Positions 7,072 through 14,726 of a stretch of 64,000 bases of DNA are shown in pieces. The position numbers were made by a program, and so were the translations under genes. The notes beneath the pieces were generated by a model. That model had not been told where the DNA came from. It ran no database searches and saw only the letters and a program-made list of their open reading frames with translations. This DNA is from MGML01 sp034416335 (GTDB lineage: Bacteria; Chloroflexota; Dehalococcoidia; Dehalococcoidales; UBA2162). The stretch's first letter is position 1. Each line of letters begins with the position of its first letter. The DNA lies in assembly GCA_034416335.1 (NCBI GenBank), contig DAOULV010000001.1, positions 186,001 to 250,000 on the forward strand, given 5' to 3'.

Positions 7072-8388
7072 ATGCTTGATCAGACTAGCCAGTGGTATAA
7101 ATTGCAGTATCCGGAATGTTTTGTCGATGAAGAGGCACGTATGATGCAGAAGACACTGGCTGATTTCGTCGACCAGGAAATTATGCCTGTGCGGGATAAG
7201 ATTGACGATGACGTGACCCACGAAGAAATAATCAATCCTATCCTGAAAAAGCTGCAGGTAGACCTCGGGTGTCAAAAAAATATGATACCCAGGGATTATG
7301 GAGGCAATGAATTACTCTCTATAGTTACCGGCTCCCTGAAACAGGAGCAGATTGCCAGGGGTGATTATGGCATAAGCATGCATAGCGCCGTTACCGACTG
7401 GGGCTGGACGCCTGCCACGCTCGCCTACCTGATGGAGCCGTCTCCCGAGGCTAAAGCCTGGGGGAAAGCCGTCCTCGACGAATTTTCATCTATGTTTACC
7501 GGCAATGAGCACAGGGCTGCCTGCTTTAATATGAGTGAAGCCGAGTCCGCCTGTGACATAGAGAATCTTACCAACGAGGGCAAGACTATCGGCGTAAGAG
7601 CGAAACTCGAAGGTGATGAATGGGTAATTAACGGCAATAAGTTCTGGGCTTCCAACGCCGGTGTTGCCGACCTTAACTGCGTAATCTGTAATATCGACCC
7701 GAGACTCGGCAAAGACGCTTTCGCCCTTATTTACGTGCCCGAACCCTGGCCGGGAGTATCCCACGGTAAATTTGAGGTGAAGTGCGGTATGCAGGCCGAC
7801 AGGAACACCGCCACTTACTTCGACGATGTCAGGGTGCCGAAGGCGTGGGGACTGCAGGGACCGGTAGCCTGGTCGATATTCGAGACTACGGTCTCCGCTC
7901 CGATGCCCCTCAATTCCGGTCATACCATAGGTATCCTTCAGGGCGCTTTCGACGTGCTTAACGAATACACCGCCCAGCGTGTTGCCGGCGGCAGACCGAT
8001 TAACCAGCACCTTTCCGCGGCGATGATCCTCGGTGAAATGGCTTCGTTTATAACGGTGGGAAGAGCCGCTTTTCTGGAGTTAGCCCACGAATATGACTAC
8101 ATGGATATTTACGGCGCCTGGGATACCAGGAGTATGGTGGCTAAAGGACATGCCGTGCATGCCTATATTACCCGGACCGTGCCCGACCTCATTCTGAGAG
8201 GAATGGAATTGATGGGTTCCTACGGCTACGTGCGTGAAAACCACTACGAAAAATACTATCGCGATGCTCCGATTGCCAAGCTCGTGATGGGCGGCAGTCA
8301 CCTCGGATACTTCGCCGTGTGCCGGGAGTTCTACGACCTCGATTACTCCTCCTTCGGACCCGGCAAACTAACCGACCCCGCCGGATGA
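7072..8388 (+). CDS. Acyl-CoA dehydrogenase family protein
   Basis: A 438-residue FAD-dependent acyl-CoA dehydrogenase homologue, slightly longer than the usual 380-400. It has the N-terminal helical domain, the middle barrel with CFNMSEAESACD and WVINGNKFWASNAGVADLN (residues about 145-200), and a C-terminal helical domain with RAAFLELA and MELMGSYGYVRENHYEKYYRDAPIAKL. The position of the common catalytic glutamate (IYEGT in medium-chain enzymes) reads LVMGGS here, so the base is either elsewhere, as in isovaleryl-CoA dehydrogenase, or lost. It has a strong ribosome-binding site (ACAGGAGGAA). Substrate unknown; context suggests a branched, cyclic or aromatic acid. Confidence 0.9.
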   Translation: MLDQTSQWYKLQYPECFVDEEARMMQKTLADFVDQEIMPVRDKIDDDVTHEEIINPILKKLQVDLGCQKNMIPRDYGGNELLSIVTGSLKQEQIARGDYGISMHSAVTDWGWTPATLAYLMEPSPEAKAWGKAVLDEFSSMFTGNEHRAACFNMSEAESACDIENLTNEGKTIGVRAKLEGDEWVINGNKFWASNAGVADLNCVICNIDPRLGKDAFALIYVPEPWPGVSHGKFEVKCGMQADRNTATYFDDVRVPKAWGLQGPVAWSIFETTVSAPMPLNSGHTIGILQGAFDVLNEYTAQRVAGGRPINQHLSAAMILGEMASFITVGRAAFLELAHEYDYMDIYGAWDTRSMVAKGHAVHAYITRTVPDLILRGMELMGSYGYVRENHYEKYYRDAPIAKLVMGGSHLGYFAVCREFYDLDYSSFGPGKLTDPAG

Positions 8389-8637
8389 AGTAACGCGTAA
8401 CTAAAATATAATGGAGGGTCATTGCGAGTTTCGCCGTCAACAGGCGAACCGTGGCAATCTCTATAAATCTATCCCTATCTTCCCCCGCCCTTAAAACCAC
8501 TCTGGCAAACACTCTCCATCAATAAGGGAAAATAATCTTACCGCAAAATAATGCTATTTTCGAAAATCCCCTCTCTTTTTTAAGGAGAGGGGATTATTCG
8601 TAACAGGGGTGAGGTAAGGCAACAGGTATAAAAACAT
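8389..8637. repeat. Intergenic repeat fragments between convergent genes
   Basis: Holds a GGGTCATTGCGAGTTTCGCC-type fragment near 8414-8433 and a C/T-rich hairpin (CCCCTCTC ... GAGAGGGG near 8570-8594) preceded by ATAATGCTATTTTCGAAAAT. The same AATGCTATTTTCGA block is found in inverted form near 27590. No coding signal seen. Confidence 0.55.
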
Positions 8638-9282
8638 CTACATCTTGTAAACCGGTTGGATTATACCTGTCATTGATGCATCTTCTTTGCCGGTTTCAGG
8701 GTCTGTTGGTGAATGTATGTTGTAGACAAATCCGTCTGGACCGGTACGTTTATACTCTCCCGGTCGGGTATAGTCGCTGTCTATTGCCACGTGGACCACC
8801 TCTCCGGCAAAGATATGCCAGAGACTGCCTTCGTGCAGAGGTCTTTCCCAGCCCAGCCGGCACTCAAGATTCATGAAACACTCCTTTATCCGGGGAGCGT
8901 CCACCTTTACCGCCGGTTCCATCGTCAGCCCGGAAGCCGCGATTTCGTCCACGTCTTCGGCATGATGTTCTACTGCTTTTAAAACCTTGGGAAACAGCTC
9001 CATATCGGGGAAATTTACCACGAAAGCTTTGTCCCTCAGGATGTTTTCGCTGGAATGGTTGTTGTTCAGCATCGAGAGCATGACGTAGTATCCGCCGCTG
9101 TCGCCGGCATAAGTTGCCCATGCCTGGGGGCAGGTATTGGAAATACGCCCCTCTTTCCATGTTGTAACGATACTCATTGCCTGGGGAATCGAAATGACAA
9201 CCTCAACCCATGAGAATATTTCGAACTGCTGTTCCCAGGTCCCTTTCATACTCTCTGGCTTTGAACTCAACTCGTATTTCAT
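8638..9282 (-). CDS. Flavin reductase-like FMN-binding domain protein
   Basis: A 214-residue split-barrel protein of the flavin reductase family. Landmarks are PQAMSIVTTWKEGRISNTCPQAWATYAGD near residues 34-62 (the usual P..V.lvTt...g..N..p.sw......P) and NILRDKAFVVNFPDMELFPKV near 80-100. Members reduce FMN or bind it as a redox or regulatory module. It is convergent with the acyl-CoA dehydrogenase and so is separately transcribed. The partner oxygenase or reductase is not visible nearby, so the function stays generic. Confidence 0.82.
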   Translation of the reverse strand: MKYELSSKPESMKGTWEQQFEIFSWVEVVISIPQAMSIVTTWKEGRISNTCPQAWATYAGDSGGYYVMLSMLNNNHSSENILRDKAFVVNFPDMELFPKVLKAVEHHAEDVDEIAASGLTMEPAVKVDAPRIKECFMNLECRLGWERPLHEGSLWHIFAGEVVHVAIDSDYTRPGEYKRTGPDGFVYNIHSPTDPETGKEDASMTGIIQPVYKM

Positions 9283-9342
9283 TTATCTCTCCTTGGTTCT
9301 GTTTGCATTTGGCTGATTCACTTGTCATTGCGAAACCATTCC

Positions 9343-9376
9343 GTTCATCCTGAGCTTGTCGAAGGATGAGCGGAAT
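9343..9376. repeat. Dispersed short palindromic repeat (CCTGAGCTTGTCGAAGGATGAG)
   Basis: One copy of the most abundant repeat of this window, CGTTCATCCTGAGCTTGTCG and flanks, in the gap between two divergent genes. Other copies are near 27939, 31338, 33870, 34213-34440, 47440-47690, 56770-56825 and 62320-62392. Confidence 0.8.
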
Positions 9377-9485
9377 GCAAAGCAATCTCTATTATCTTTT
9401 TTCAACCAAAACCAAATAAAACCTTCTCCTTCATATGTTGACAGGTCATTTTACCAGAAGATACAATCAAAAACCGAGTGATATA

Positions 9486-10466
9486 ATGAAAATATTCATC
9501 TTTTTACTGATAATTTCTCTGGTCTTCACCGCAGTATCATGCGGTTCGGAGACCGAATCGGATACCGGCTGGTCTGATTACAGGCAGGACATGCGGGATT
9601 TCGTGCAGGATATCAGCGGCTATGCTAAAAGTGCCGTACCCGGCTTCATTATCATTCCTCAGAACGGCCATGAACTGTTGACCCTGGACGGGGAAGTAAC
9701 CGGTGACCCTGCTGAGGATTATCTGGAAGCAATTGACGGCATCGGGAGAGAAGACCTGTTTTACGGGTATGAAGAAGATGATGTTGCAACGCCGTTATTC
9801 GAGCGTGAAAGTATGATAGGTTTTATGGATATCGCCGAAAATCACGGAGTCGAAGCGCTGGTTGTCGATTACTGCTCTACGATTTCTCACATGGATGACT
9901 CCTATTCCGGGAATTACGCAAAGGGTTATATATCATTTGCCGCCGACCATCGGGGTCTCGATAATATTCCTGTATACCCGGATAAGCCTTATAACGTGAA
10001 CTCCAGGGATATAATATCTCTTTCCGATGCGAAGAATTTCCTGTATCTTCTCGACCCCGGCGACTTTTCCGGGAAGGAAGAATACCTTGCGGCTATTGTA
10101 GATACCGATTACGATATTATTATCATAGATTCCTGTTACGACGATTCGTTTTTAAGCCCCCATGATGTTGCTTCCCTGAAACGGAAATCCGGCGGTGGTA
10201 CCCGGCTGGTTATTGCCTACATGAGTATCGGTGAAGCCGAAGACTACCGGTACTACTGGAAGCCGGAATGGGAAGACGACCCCCCGTCCTGGCTCGAAAA
10301 AGAAAATCCCGACTGGAAGGGCAATTATAAGGTTGAGTACTGGGATCCGGGATGGCACGATATTATCTACGGCAGTCCGGATTCATTCCTGGATAAAATC
10401 ATCGGTGCCGGTTTCGACGGCGTTTACCTGGATATCATAGATGCCTTCGAGTATTTCGAAGATTGA
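9486..10466 (+). CDS. Secreted lipoprotein of the TM1410 / GH114-like family
   Basis: ATG 9486 is preferred to the upstream ATG 9435 because it starts a lipoprotein signal: MKIFIFLLIISLVFTAVSC, with the lipobox cysteine at residue 19 followed by GSE. The mature part has two related halves; the C-terminal half (about 180-326) is a TIM-barrel of the endo-alpha-1,4-polygalactosaminidase-like group, with IIIDSCYDD, LVIAYMSIGEAEDYRYYW, YWDPGWHDIIYGSPDSFLDKI and GFDGVYLDIIDAFEYF. Homologues were once annotated as cysteinyl-tRNA synthetase-related. The likely role is hydrolysis of an extracellular polysaccharide, but the substrate is not known. Confidence 0.82.
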   Translation: MKIFIFLLIISLVFTAVSCGSETESDTGWSDYRQDMRDFVQDISGYAKSAVPGFIIIPQNGHELLTLDGEVTGDPAEDYLEAIDGIGREDLFYGYEEDDVATPLFERESMIGFMDIAENHGVEALVVDYCSTISHMDDSYSGNYAKGYISFAADHRGLDNIPVYPDKPYNVNSRDIISLSDAKNFLYLLDPGDFSGKEEYLAAIVDTDYDIIIIDSCYDDSFLSPHDVASLKRKSGGGTRLVIAYMSIGEAEDYRYYWKPEWEDDPPSWLEKENPDWKGNYKVEYWDPGWHDIIYGSPDSFLDKIIGAGFDGVYLDIIDAFEYFED

Positions 10467-10505
10467 TAATCGGTAGTATAAAATAAAAACTATACGGATT
10501 TAAAA

Positions 10506-10946
10506 ATGACTGAAATACCCAATATGAACCTTAGATCCATCGGTTTCGTCCGTAACGAAATAAAGGAATCACCGGATGAGCAGGACTGGTGGCAGGAGCT
10601 TGTCTCCGAGATAATTATCGATGAGAGCCTTATTGAAGGACTCGACGCCATAAAAAACTATCCCTACCTTATCGTTGTTTACTGGCTCCATAAGCGTGAC
10701 CGGGACAATATTCCACTCCGTATCAATCCCAGGGGCAGGAAAGACATTCCCGTGAGGGGAATATTTGCCACGCGGACGCCGGACAGGCCCAATCCCCTTG
10801 GCATTATTACCGTCAAGCTCCTCCGCTGCGAGAGCAACATCCTTACCGTTCGCGGTCTCGATGCCCTGGACGGCACTCCCGTAATAGATATCAAGCCCTG
10901 GAACGAGGGCTACGACGCGATGGACGGCGAAGTATACCGTGACTGA
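10506..10946 (+). CDS. trmO: tRNA (N6-threonylcarbamoyladenosine37-N6)-methyltransferase TrmO
   Basis: TrmO (TsaA/VirR family) methylates t6A37 in tRNA using S-adenosylmethionine through a single beta-barrel. The 146-residue protein carries IGFVRNEIKESPDEQ at the N-terminus, FATRTPDRPNPLGI near residues 96-109 and LDALDGTPVIDIKPW near 119-133, the three family signatures. It overlaps the next gene by 8 bases, so the two are translationally coupled. Confidence 0.92.
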   Translation: MTEIPNMNLRSIGFVRNEIKESPDEQDWWQELVSEIIIDESLIEGLDAIKNYPYLIVVYWLHKRDRDNIPLRINPRGRKDIPVRGIFATRTPDRPNPLGIITVKLLRCESNILTVRGLDALDGTPVIDIKPWNEGYDAMDGEVYRD

Positions 10947-11610
10947 GTCTGTAAAAAGCCTGCTGGAGGAAATCTACCGCCGTCTCTTCGATGCATATGG
11001 GCACCAGCGCTGGTGGCCGGGCGAAACCCCCTTCGAGGTGATGGTCGGGGCGGTACTCACCCAGTCGGCTGCCTGGAGCAACGTTGAAAAAGCTATAAAT
11101 AACCTGAAAACGGCCGACCTGATGTCTCCCGGGGCACTGCGTGATAAGTCCCCTGATGAAATCGCCGGTCTTATCCGTTCCTCCGTTTATTACAACGTTA
11201 AGGCACGCAAACTGAAAGCCCTGGTGGAATATATCGGGAATGCCTGTAAGGATGACCTGGACGACCTTTTCGAGAAAAATACGGCACGGCTCCGTGAAGA
11301 GCTGCTCGAAGTCTGGGGGGTCGGCGAAGAAACTGCCGATTCCATAATCCTCTACGCTGCTGGCAAGCCGGTCTTTGTTATCGACGCTTATACCCGCAGG
11401 ATAATGGACCGACTGGGAATCCGGCCTGAAAATGATACCTACGCAAGCTGGCAGTCCCTGTTTATGAGTAACCTCCCCGCCGATGTGGCACTATTCAATG
11501 AATACCACGCCCTCCTCGTCCGCCTCGGCAAAGAGACCTGCCGCCCCAGACCTCTATGCTCAGAATGTTGCCTCCTTGATATCTGCAAAACAGGCTGGAG
11601 ACAATATTAG
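10939..11610 (+). CDS. Endonuclease III-related DNA glycosylase (COG2231 / MagIII-like)
   Basis: A 223-residue HhH-GPD protein starting at GTG 10939 inside trmO. It has WWPGETPFEVMVGAVLTQSAAWSNVEKAI near the N-terminus, the helix-hairpin-helix GVGEETADSIILYA with catalytic Asp in VFVIDAYTRRI (around residue 150), and a C-terminal 4Fe-4S set C-X5-C-X2-C-X5-C. The lyase lysine of endonuclease III (in GVGRKTA) is Glu here, which fits a monofunctional glycosylase such as the 3-methyladenine enzymes of this subfamily. Base specificity is inferred, not shown. Confidence 0.87.
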   Translation: MTESVKSLLEEIYRRLFDAYGHQRWWPGETPFEVMVGAVLTQSAAWSNVEKAINNLKTADLMSPGALRDKSPDEIAGLIRSSVYYNVKARKLKALVEYIGNACKDDLDDLFEKNTARLREELLEVWGVGEETADSIILYAAGKPVFVIDAYTRRIMDRLGIRPENDTYASWQSLFMSNLPADVALFNEYHALLVRLGKETCRPRPLCSECCLLDICKTGWRQY

Positions 11611-11759
11611 TCCACGTATGTTGTTGTGTAGTAATCTCAATAAATTTCTTTGTAAAGTAGTTTTAATGATACTTTTCCATTCCCCCGCCCTTTATCCGCA
11701 CCCGTAACTTATCTGCACCCTTGACCAATTAGTCATTATCCGCAGACAATCTCATTTTC

Positions 11760-11799
11760 GAAGCACCCTCTTCCTTTATTTAAGGGGAGAGGGTGCTTC
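11760..11799. repeat. 12-bp inverted repeat in the 11611-11905 gap
   Basis: GAAGCACCCTCT pairs with AGAGGGTGCTTC around a T/A-rich loop. There is no T-run after it, so it is more likely a dispersed hairpin repeat (cf. 8570, 27560) than a terminator. The rest of the gap holds no convincing gene. Confidence 0.65.
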
Positions 11800-11905
11800 A
11801 TGATAGGGAGAGAGGATATAAAAAATATATACAGTACAAAGTTTCAATGAAAAGTCTGGTGTTGTTTGACGACTTCGTTCGTATTCTCTAAAGTAGTGAT
11901 ATAAA

Positions 11906-12427
11906 ATGTTAATCGGACTTATATCGGATACCCACCTCGCCCGGCCGGAAGAAAAACTTCCCTCCCAGGTCGAAGCAGCATTTAAAGACGTCGAACTCAT
12001 CCTGCACGCCGGTGATATCTGGGTGCCGTCTGCCCTCGATCAGCTCGAGTCCATCGCTCCCGTGATGGCTGCCTGGGGCGACGACGATATGGAGACCGAC
12101 CTCGGCGGCGACTCCCGGATGATGACCGAACGCTCTCTATATATCGAAGGGGTTACCCTGTGGCTGATACATGAAAAACCTGCTTTCGGGACCATCGTCC
12201 CTAGGGAAAACCGAATATTCTCTCGAAATATTGAACCCTCGCGGGAGGTTCCCGATGCCGTTATTTACGGTCATACCCATAAGGCACTGATAGAAAAGCA
12301 TAAGGGTGTCCTTGTAATAAACCCCGGCAGCCCGAACTGGCCGAATAACTTCCCCGAACTCGGTACCGTCGGCCTCCTCTCGATAGAAAAGGGTAAAGTG
12401 GATGCCCGTATAGTCTCACTCGTGTAA
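11906..12427 (+). CDS. Metallophosphoesterase of the YfcE/MJ0936 family
   Basis: A 173-residue calcineurin-like phosphodiesterase. Metal-site motifs are GLISDTHL at residues 4-11, LHAGDIW near 34-40, the middle motif as AAWGDDDME where GNxD is usual, and YGHTHKA near 120. The C-terminal VINPGSPNWP is the standard PGS segment. Related enzymes hydrolyse phosphodiesters such as 2',3'-cyclic nucleotides in vitro; the biological substrate is unknown. The Asn-to-Asp change in the third motif could alter metal preference. It stands alone, with its own 5' region. Confidence 0.88.
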   Translation: MLIGLISDTHLARPEEKLPSQVEAAFKDVELILHAGDIWVPSALDQLESIAPVMAAWGDDDMETDLGGDSRMMTERSLYIEGVTLWLIHEKPAFGTIVPRENRIFSRNIEPSREVPDAVIYGHTHKALIEKHKGVLVINPGSPNWPNNFPELGTVGLLSIEKGKVDARIVSLV

Positions 12428-12577
12428 AAGATATATTTACTCCTTCAGGAGAGAGAACGAGTTAATAGTGAATCGATAAAGACCGTAACCTCCCGACCTT
12501 GACGTTACATCCCCAGTTGGGTATTATAGCTTCTGGCTTGTATTTTATTTAACAGAAGTTTTAACAGGGAGTACCGG

Positions 12578-13303
12578 ATGCCCGTTATCCTTTTTGATAA
12601 AAAAGACCATATTGCGCGCGTTACTCTCAACCGCTCCGAAGCTGATAACAGGATTAACCTGCAGTTTGCCCAGAAAATTGAAGAGACGTGCGCTGTGATT
12701 AATCAGGACGATGATATATACGTGGTCCTGCTTACCGGAGCCGGCGATAAAGCCTTCTGCTCCGGCAGCGAGGTAAAGTCGAGCGCAGCCGCATCGGTTG
12801 CCGCCATAGAAAAGCCGGTTATTGCGGCTGTAAATGGCGATGCACTCGGCGGCGGACTGGAACTGGCGCTGAGCTGCGATATCAGGATAGCTGCCGATAC
12901 CGCGAAATTCGGATTTCCCCAGCTTGAATCCGGCAATATACCGGCCGACGGCGGAACGCAACGCCTGCCCCGGCTCATAGGGAAAGGCAAAGCTCTGGAA
13001 CTGATACTGACGGCGGATACCATAACCGCAGCGGAAGCCCTTGAGATCGGGCTTGTCAGTCAGGTGGTTCCTCCTGGTGAACTGGCCGCTGAAGCTGAGA
13101 AACTGGTACAGGGGGTAGCGACCAAGGCGCCGATTTCTCTCAGGTATGTCAAGGAAGCGATCAACAAGGGGATGGATATGACCCTCGACCAGGGACTTCG
13201 CCTTGAAGCCGACCTCTACCTGCTGCTTCACACGACGGCTGACCGTACGGAAGGCATAAAAGCCTTTCTTGAGAAAAGGACACCTGAGTTTAAAGGAGAA
13301 TAG
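12578..13303 (+). CDS. Enoyl-CoA hydratase/isomerase family protein
   Basis: A 241-residue crotonase-fold protein that acts on acyl-CoA esters. It has the oxyanion-hole segment GAGDKAFCSGSEV near residues 50-62 and VNGDALGGGLELALSCDIRIAADTAKFGFPQ near 86-116. The first catalytic glutamate (GGGxE) is present, but the second, usually in FGxPE, is Gln here, so simple hydratase activity may be reduced or replaced by an isomerase or hydrolase role. It lies 15 bases before a small HAD-like gene on the same strand. Confidence 0.88.
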   Translation: MPVILFDKKDHIARVTLNRSEADNRINLQFAQKIEETCAVINQDDDIYVVLLTGAGDKAFCSGSEVKSSAAASVAAIEKPVIAAVNGDALGGGLELALSCDIRIAADTAKFGFPQLESGNIPADGGTQRLPRLIGKGKALELILTADTITAAEALEIGLVSQVVPPGELAAEAEKLVQGVATKAPISLRYVKEAINKGMDMTLDQGLRLEADLYLLLHTTADRTEGIKAFLEKRTPEFKGE

Positions 13304-13318
13304 ACGGAACAGTCCATT

Positions 13319-13852
13319 ATGAAAATAATGGTTTTTACCGAAGGTACGATAATCATGCATCGAGGAGGAATTGGCCACAGCAGGAAAGAAATATCCCGAC
13401 AGGTAGTTGAAAATGAATCGACTATACACGACTGGGATTCCTATGTTCCCATAGGTAACGCGGTTGATAAGTTAAGAGCCTGGCAAGATCGGGGCGCTGA
13501 GGTTGTGTATCTGACTTCTCGTACCGTTCCGGGTGAAGTTGAAAGTATAAGGAAGGTTCTAAAAAAATACCGCTTCCCGCAGGGACAGCTGCTGCACCGT
13601 AACGAAAATAAGCAGTATAAAGATGTAGCTGAAGAGATTACTCCGGATGTTTTGGTTGAGGATGATTGCGGAAGTATCGGCGGAATAGAAGAAATGACGA
13701 TTACACACGTAAAACCGGAAATTAGAGAAAAAATCACCTCAGTTCCTGTTAAGGAATTTGGAGGAATCAACCATCTCCCCGATGATATTGGTGAACTAGT
13801 AAATTCTGAATGGGCAGTAGATACTGAAAAAATAGAAAATAGGGAGTTATAG
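13319..13852 (+). CDS. HAD-fold-like protein lacking the nucleophile aspartates
   Basis: A 177-residue protein that I place loosely with the HAD superfamily. A motif-I-like strand opens it (KIMVFTEGTI), but the canonical DxDxT aspartates are replaced. A motif-II-like VVYLTSRTVPGEV is near residues 61-73 and an acidic motif-IV-like DVLVEDDCGSIGG near 110-122. It may be a non-catalytic relative or bind a ligand only. It follows the enoyl-CoA hydratase by 15 bases and ends within a GC-rich hairpin, so it may share the same transcript. Function unknown. Confidence 0.6.
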   Translation: MKIMVFTEGTIIMHRGGIGHSRKEISRQVVENESTIHDWDSYVPIGNAVDKLRAWQDRGAEVVYLTSRTVPGEVESIRKVLKKYRFPQGQLLHRNENKQYKDVAEEITPDVLVEDDCGSIGGIEEMTITHVKPEIREKITSVPVKEFGGINHLPDDIGELVNSEWAVDTEKIENREL

Positions 13853-13869
13853 AGGGGCGAAGCCCCTCT
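13851..13869 (+). terminator. GC-rich hairpin at the end of the HAD-like gene
   Basis: AGAGGGGC-GAA-GCCCCTCT is a perfect 8-bp stem starting at the stop codon, followed by TTAAGAAAAATTCTT rather than a clean T-run. It belongs to the same hairpin family as 6454-6478 and 34030-34055. It could act as a weak terminator or simply be a dispersed repeat. Confidence 0.5.
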
Positions 13870-13938
13870 TAAGAAAAATTCTTCCCCTTCCCCTTTCTAA
13901 GGGGAAGGGGATACAGGGGATAGGGTTACATAATATTT

Positions 13939-14661
13939 ATGAGTGACTTCGAGACTTTAATATACGAAAAGGGTAACGGGACAGCCTATGTGACGCTCAA
14001 CCGGCCTGAAGCTCTTAATGCCTATAATATGAAGATGCGTGATGAACTGTACCAGGTACTGGCCGCGGTCGGGGACGACCCCGACGTGAGAGTGATAATC
14101 TTCAGCGGCGCCGGAGACAAGGCTTTTTGTGCCGGGGCTGATCTTACGGAGTTCCTTACCGCACCCTCTCCGGTGATTGCCCGGCAGGTCAGGTTCGAGC
14201 GTGACGTCTGGAAAAGGTTCCTCGGCATTGAAAAACCCATTATAGCCGCATTGCACGGATACGTTCTGGGCGACGGTGTGGAAATAGCAGGATGCTGTGA
14301 TATCAGGATAGCCTCGGATGACGTCCGGTTCGGTACTCCCGAGATGGGGCTGGGGATAATAACCGCCGCTGGCGGCAGCCAGACCGTGCCGCGTATAATA
14401 AATCGGGCGTACGCCCTGGATATGCTTATCACCGGACGGTGGGTAAATGCTGAAGAAGCCCTGAAGATGAAACTTGTTAATAAGGTTGTCTCCCGTGATG
14501 AGCTGATGTCTGTTGCCGGGAAGATAGCGGACAGGATAAAAGCGTTCGATCCTGTAGCGGTAAGCTTTGCCAAGCAGGCCGTTACCAGGGGGCTTGATAT
14601 GACATTACCCCAGGGACTTGAACTTGAAGCCACGCTTGCTGAGAAGTTATCGGCTTCGTAA
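13939..14661 (+). CDS. Enoyl-CoA hydratase/isomerase family protein
   Basis: A 240-residue crotonase-fold enzyme. Unlike the copy at 12578, it keeps both catalytic glutamates: GYVLGDGVEIAGCCDIRIA (first Glu, about residue 115) and VRFGTPEMGLG (second Glu, about 135). The oxyanion segment is FSGAGDKAFCAGADL. It lies 66 bases before the acyl-CoA ligase on the same strand, so the pair can activate and hydrate a carboxylic acid. The acid is unknown. Confidence 0.9.
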   Translation: MSDFETLIYEKGNGTAYVTLNRPEALNAYNMKMRDELYQVLAAVGDDPDVRVIIFSGAGDKAFCAGADLTEFLTAPSPVIARQVRFERDVWKRFLGIEKPIIAALHGYVLGDGVEIAGCCDIRIASDDVRFGTPEMGLGIITAAGGSQTVPRIINRAYALDMLITGRWVNAEEALKMKLVNKVVSRDELMSVAGKIADRIKAFDPVAVSFAKQAVTRGLDMTLPQGLELEATLAEKLSAS

Positions 14662-14726
14662 CTCACGCGTACCATGACTCCCGGGGATATAAAGTAAGGA
14701 TATTAAAAAGTGCAGGAGGTCAAAAG

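Noticed and set aside
12545..13429. 294-codon minus-strand ORF opposite the enoyl-CoA hydratase
   Set aside because: Antisense shadow with no family resemblance; the crotonase motifs are on the plus strand.
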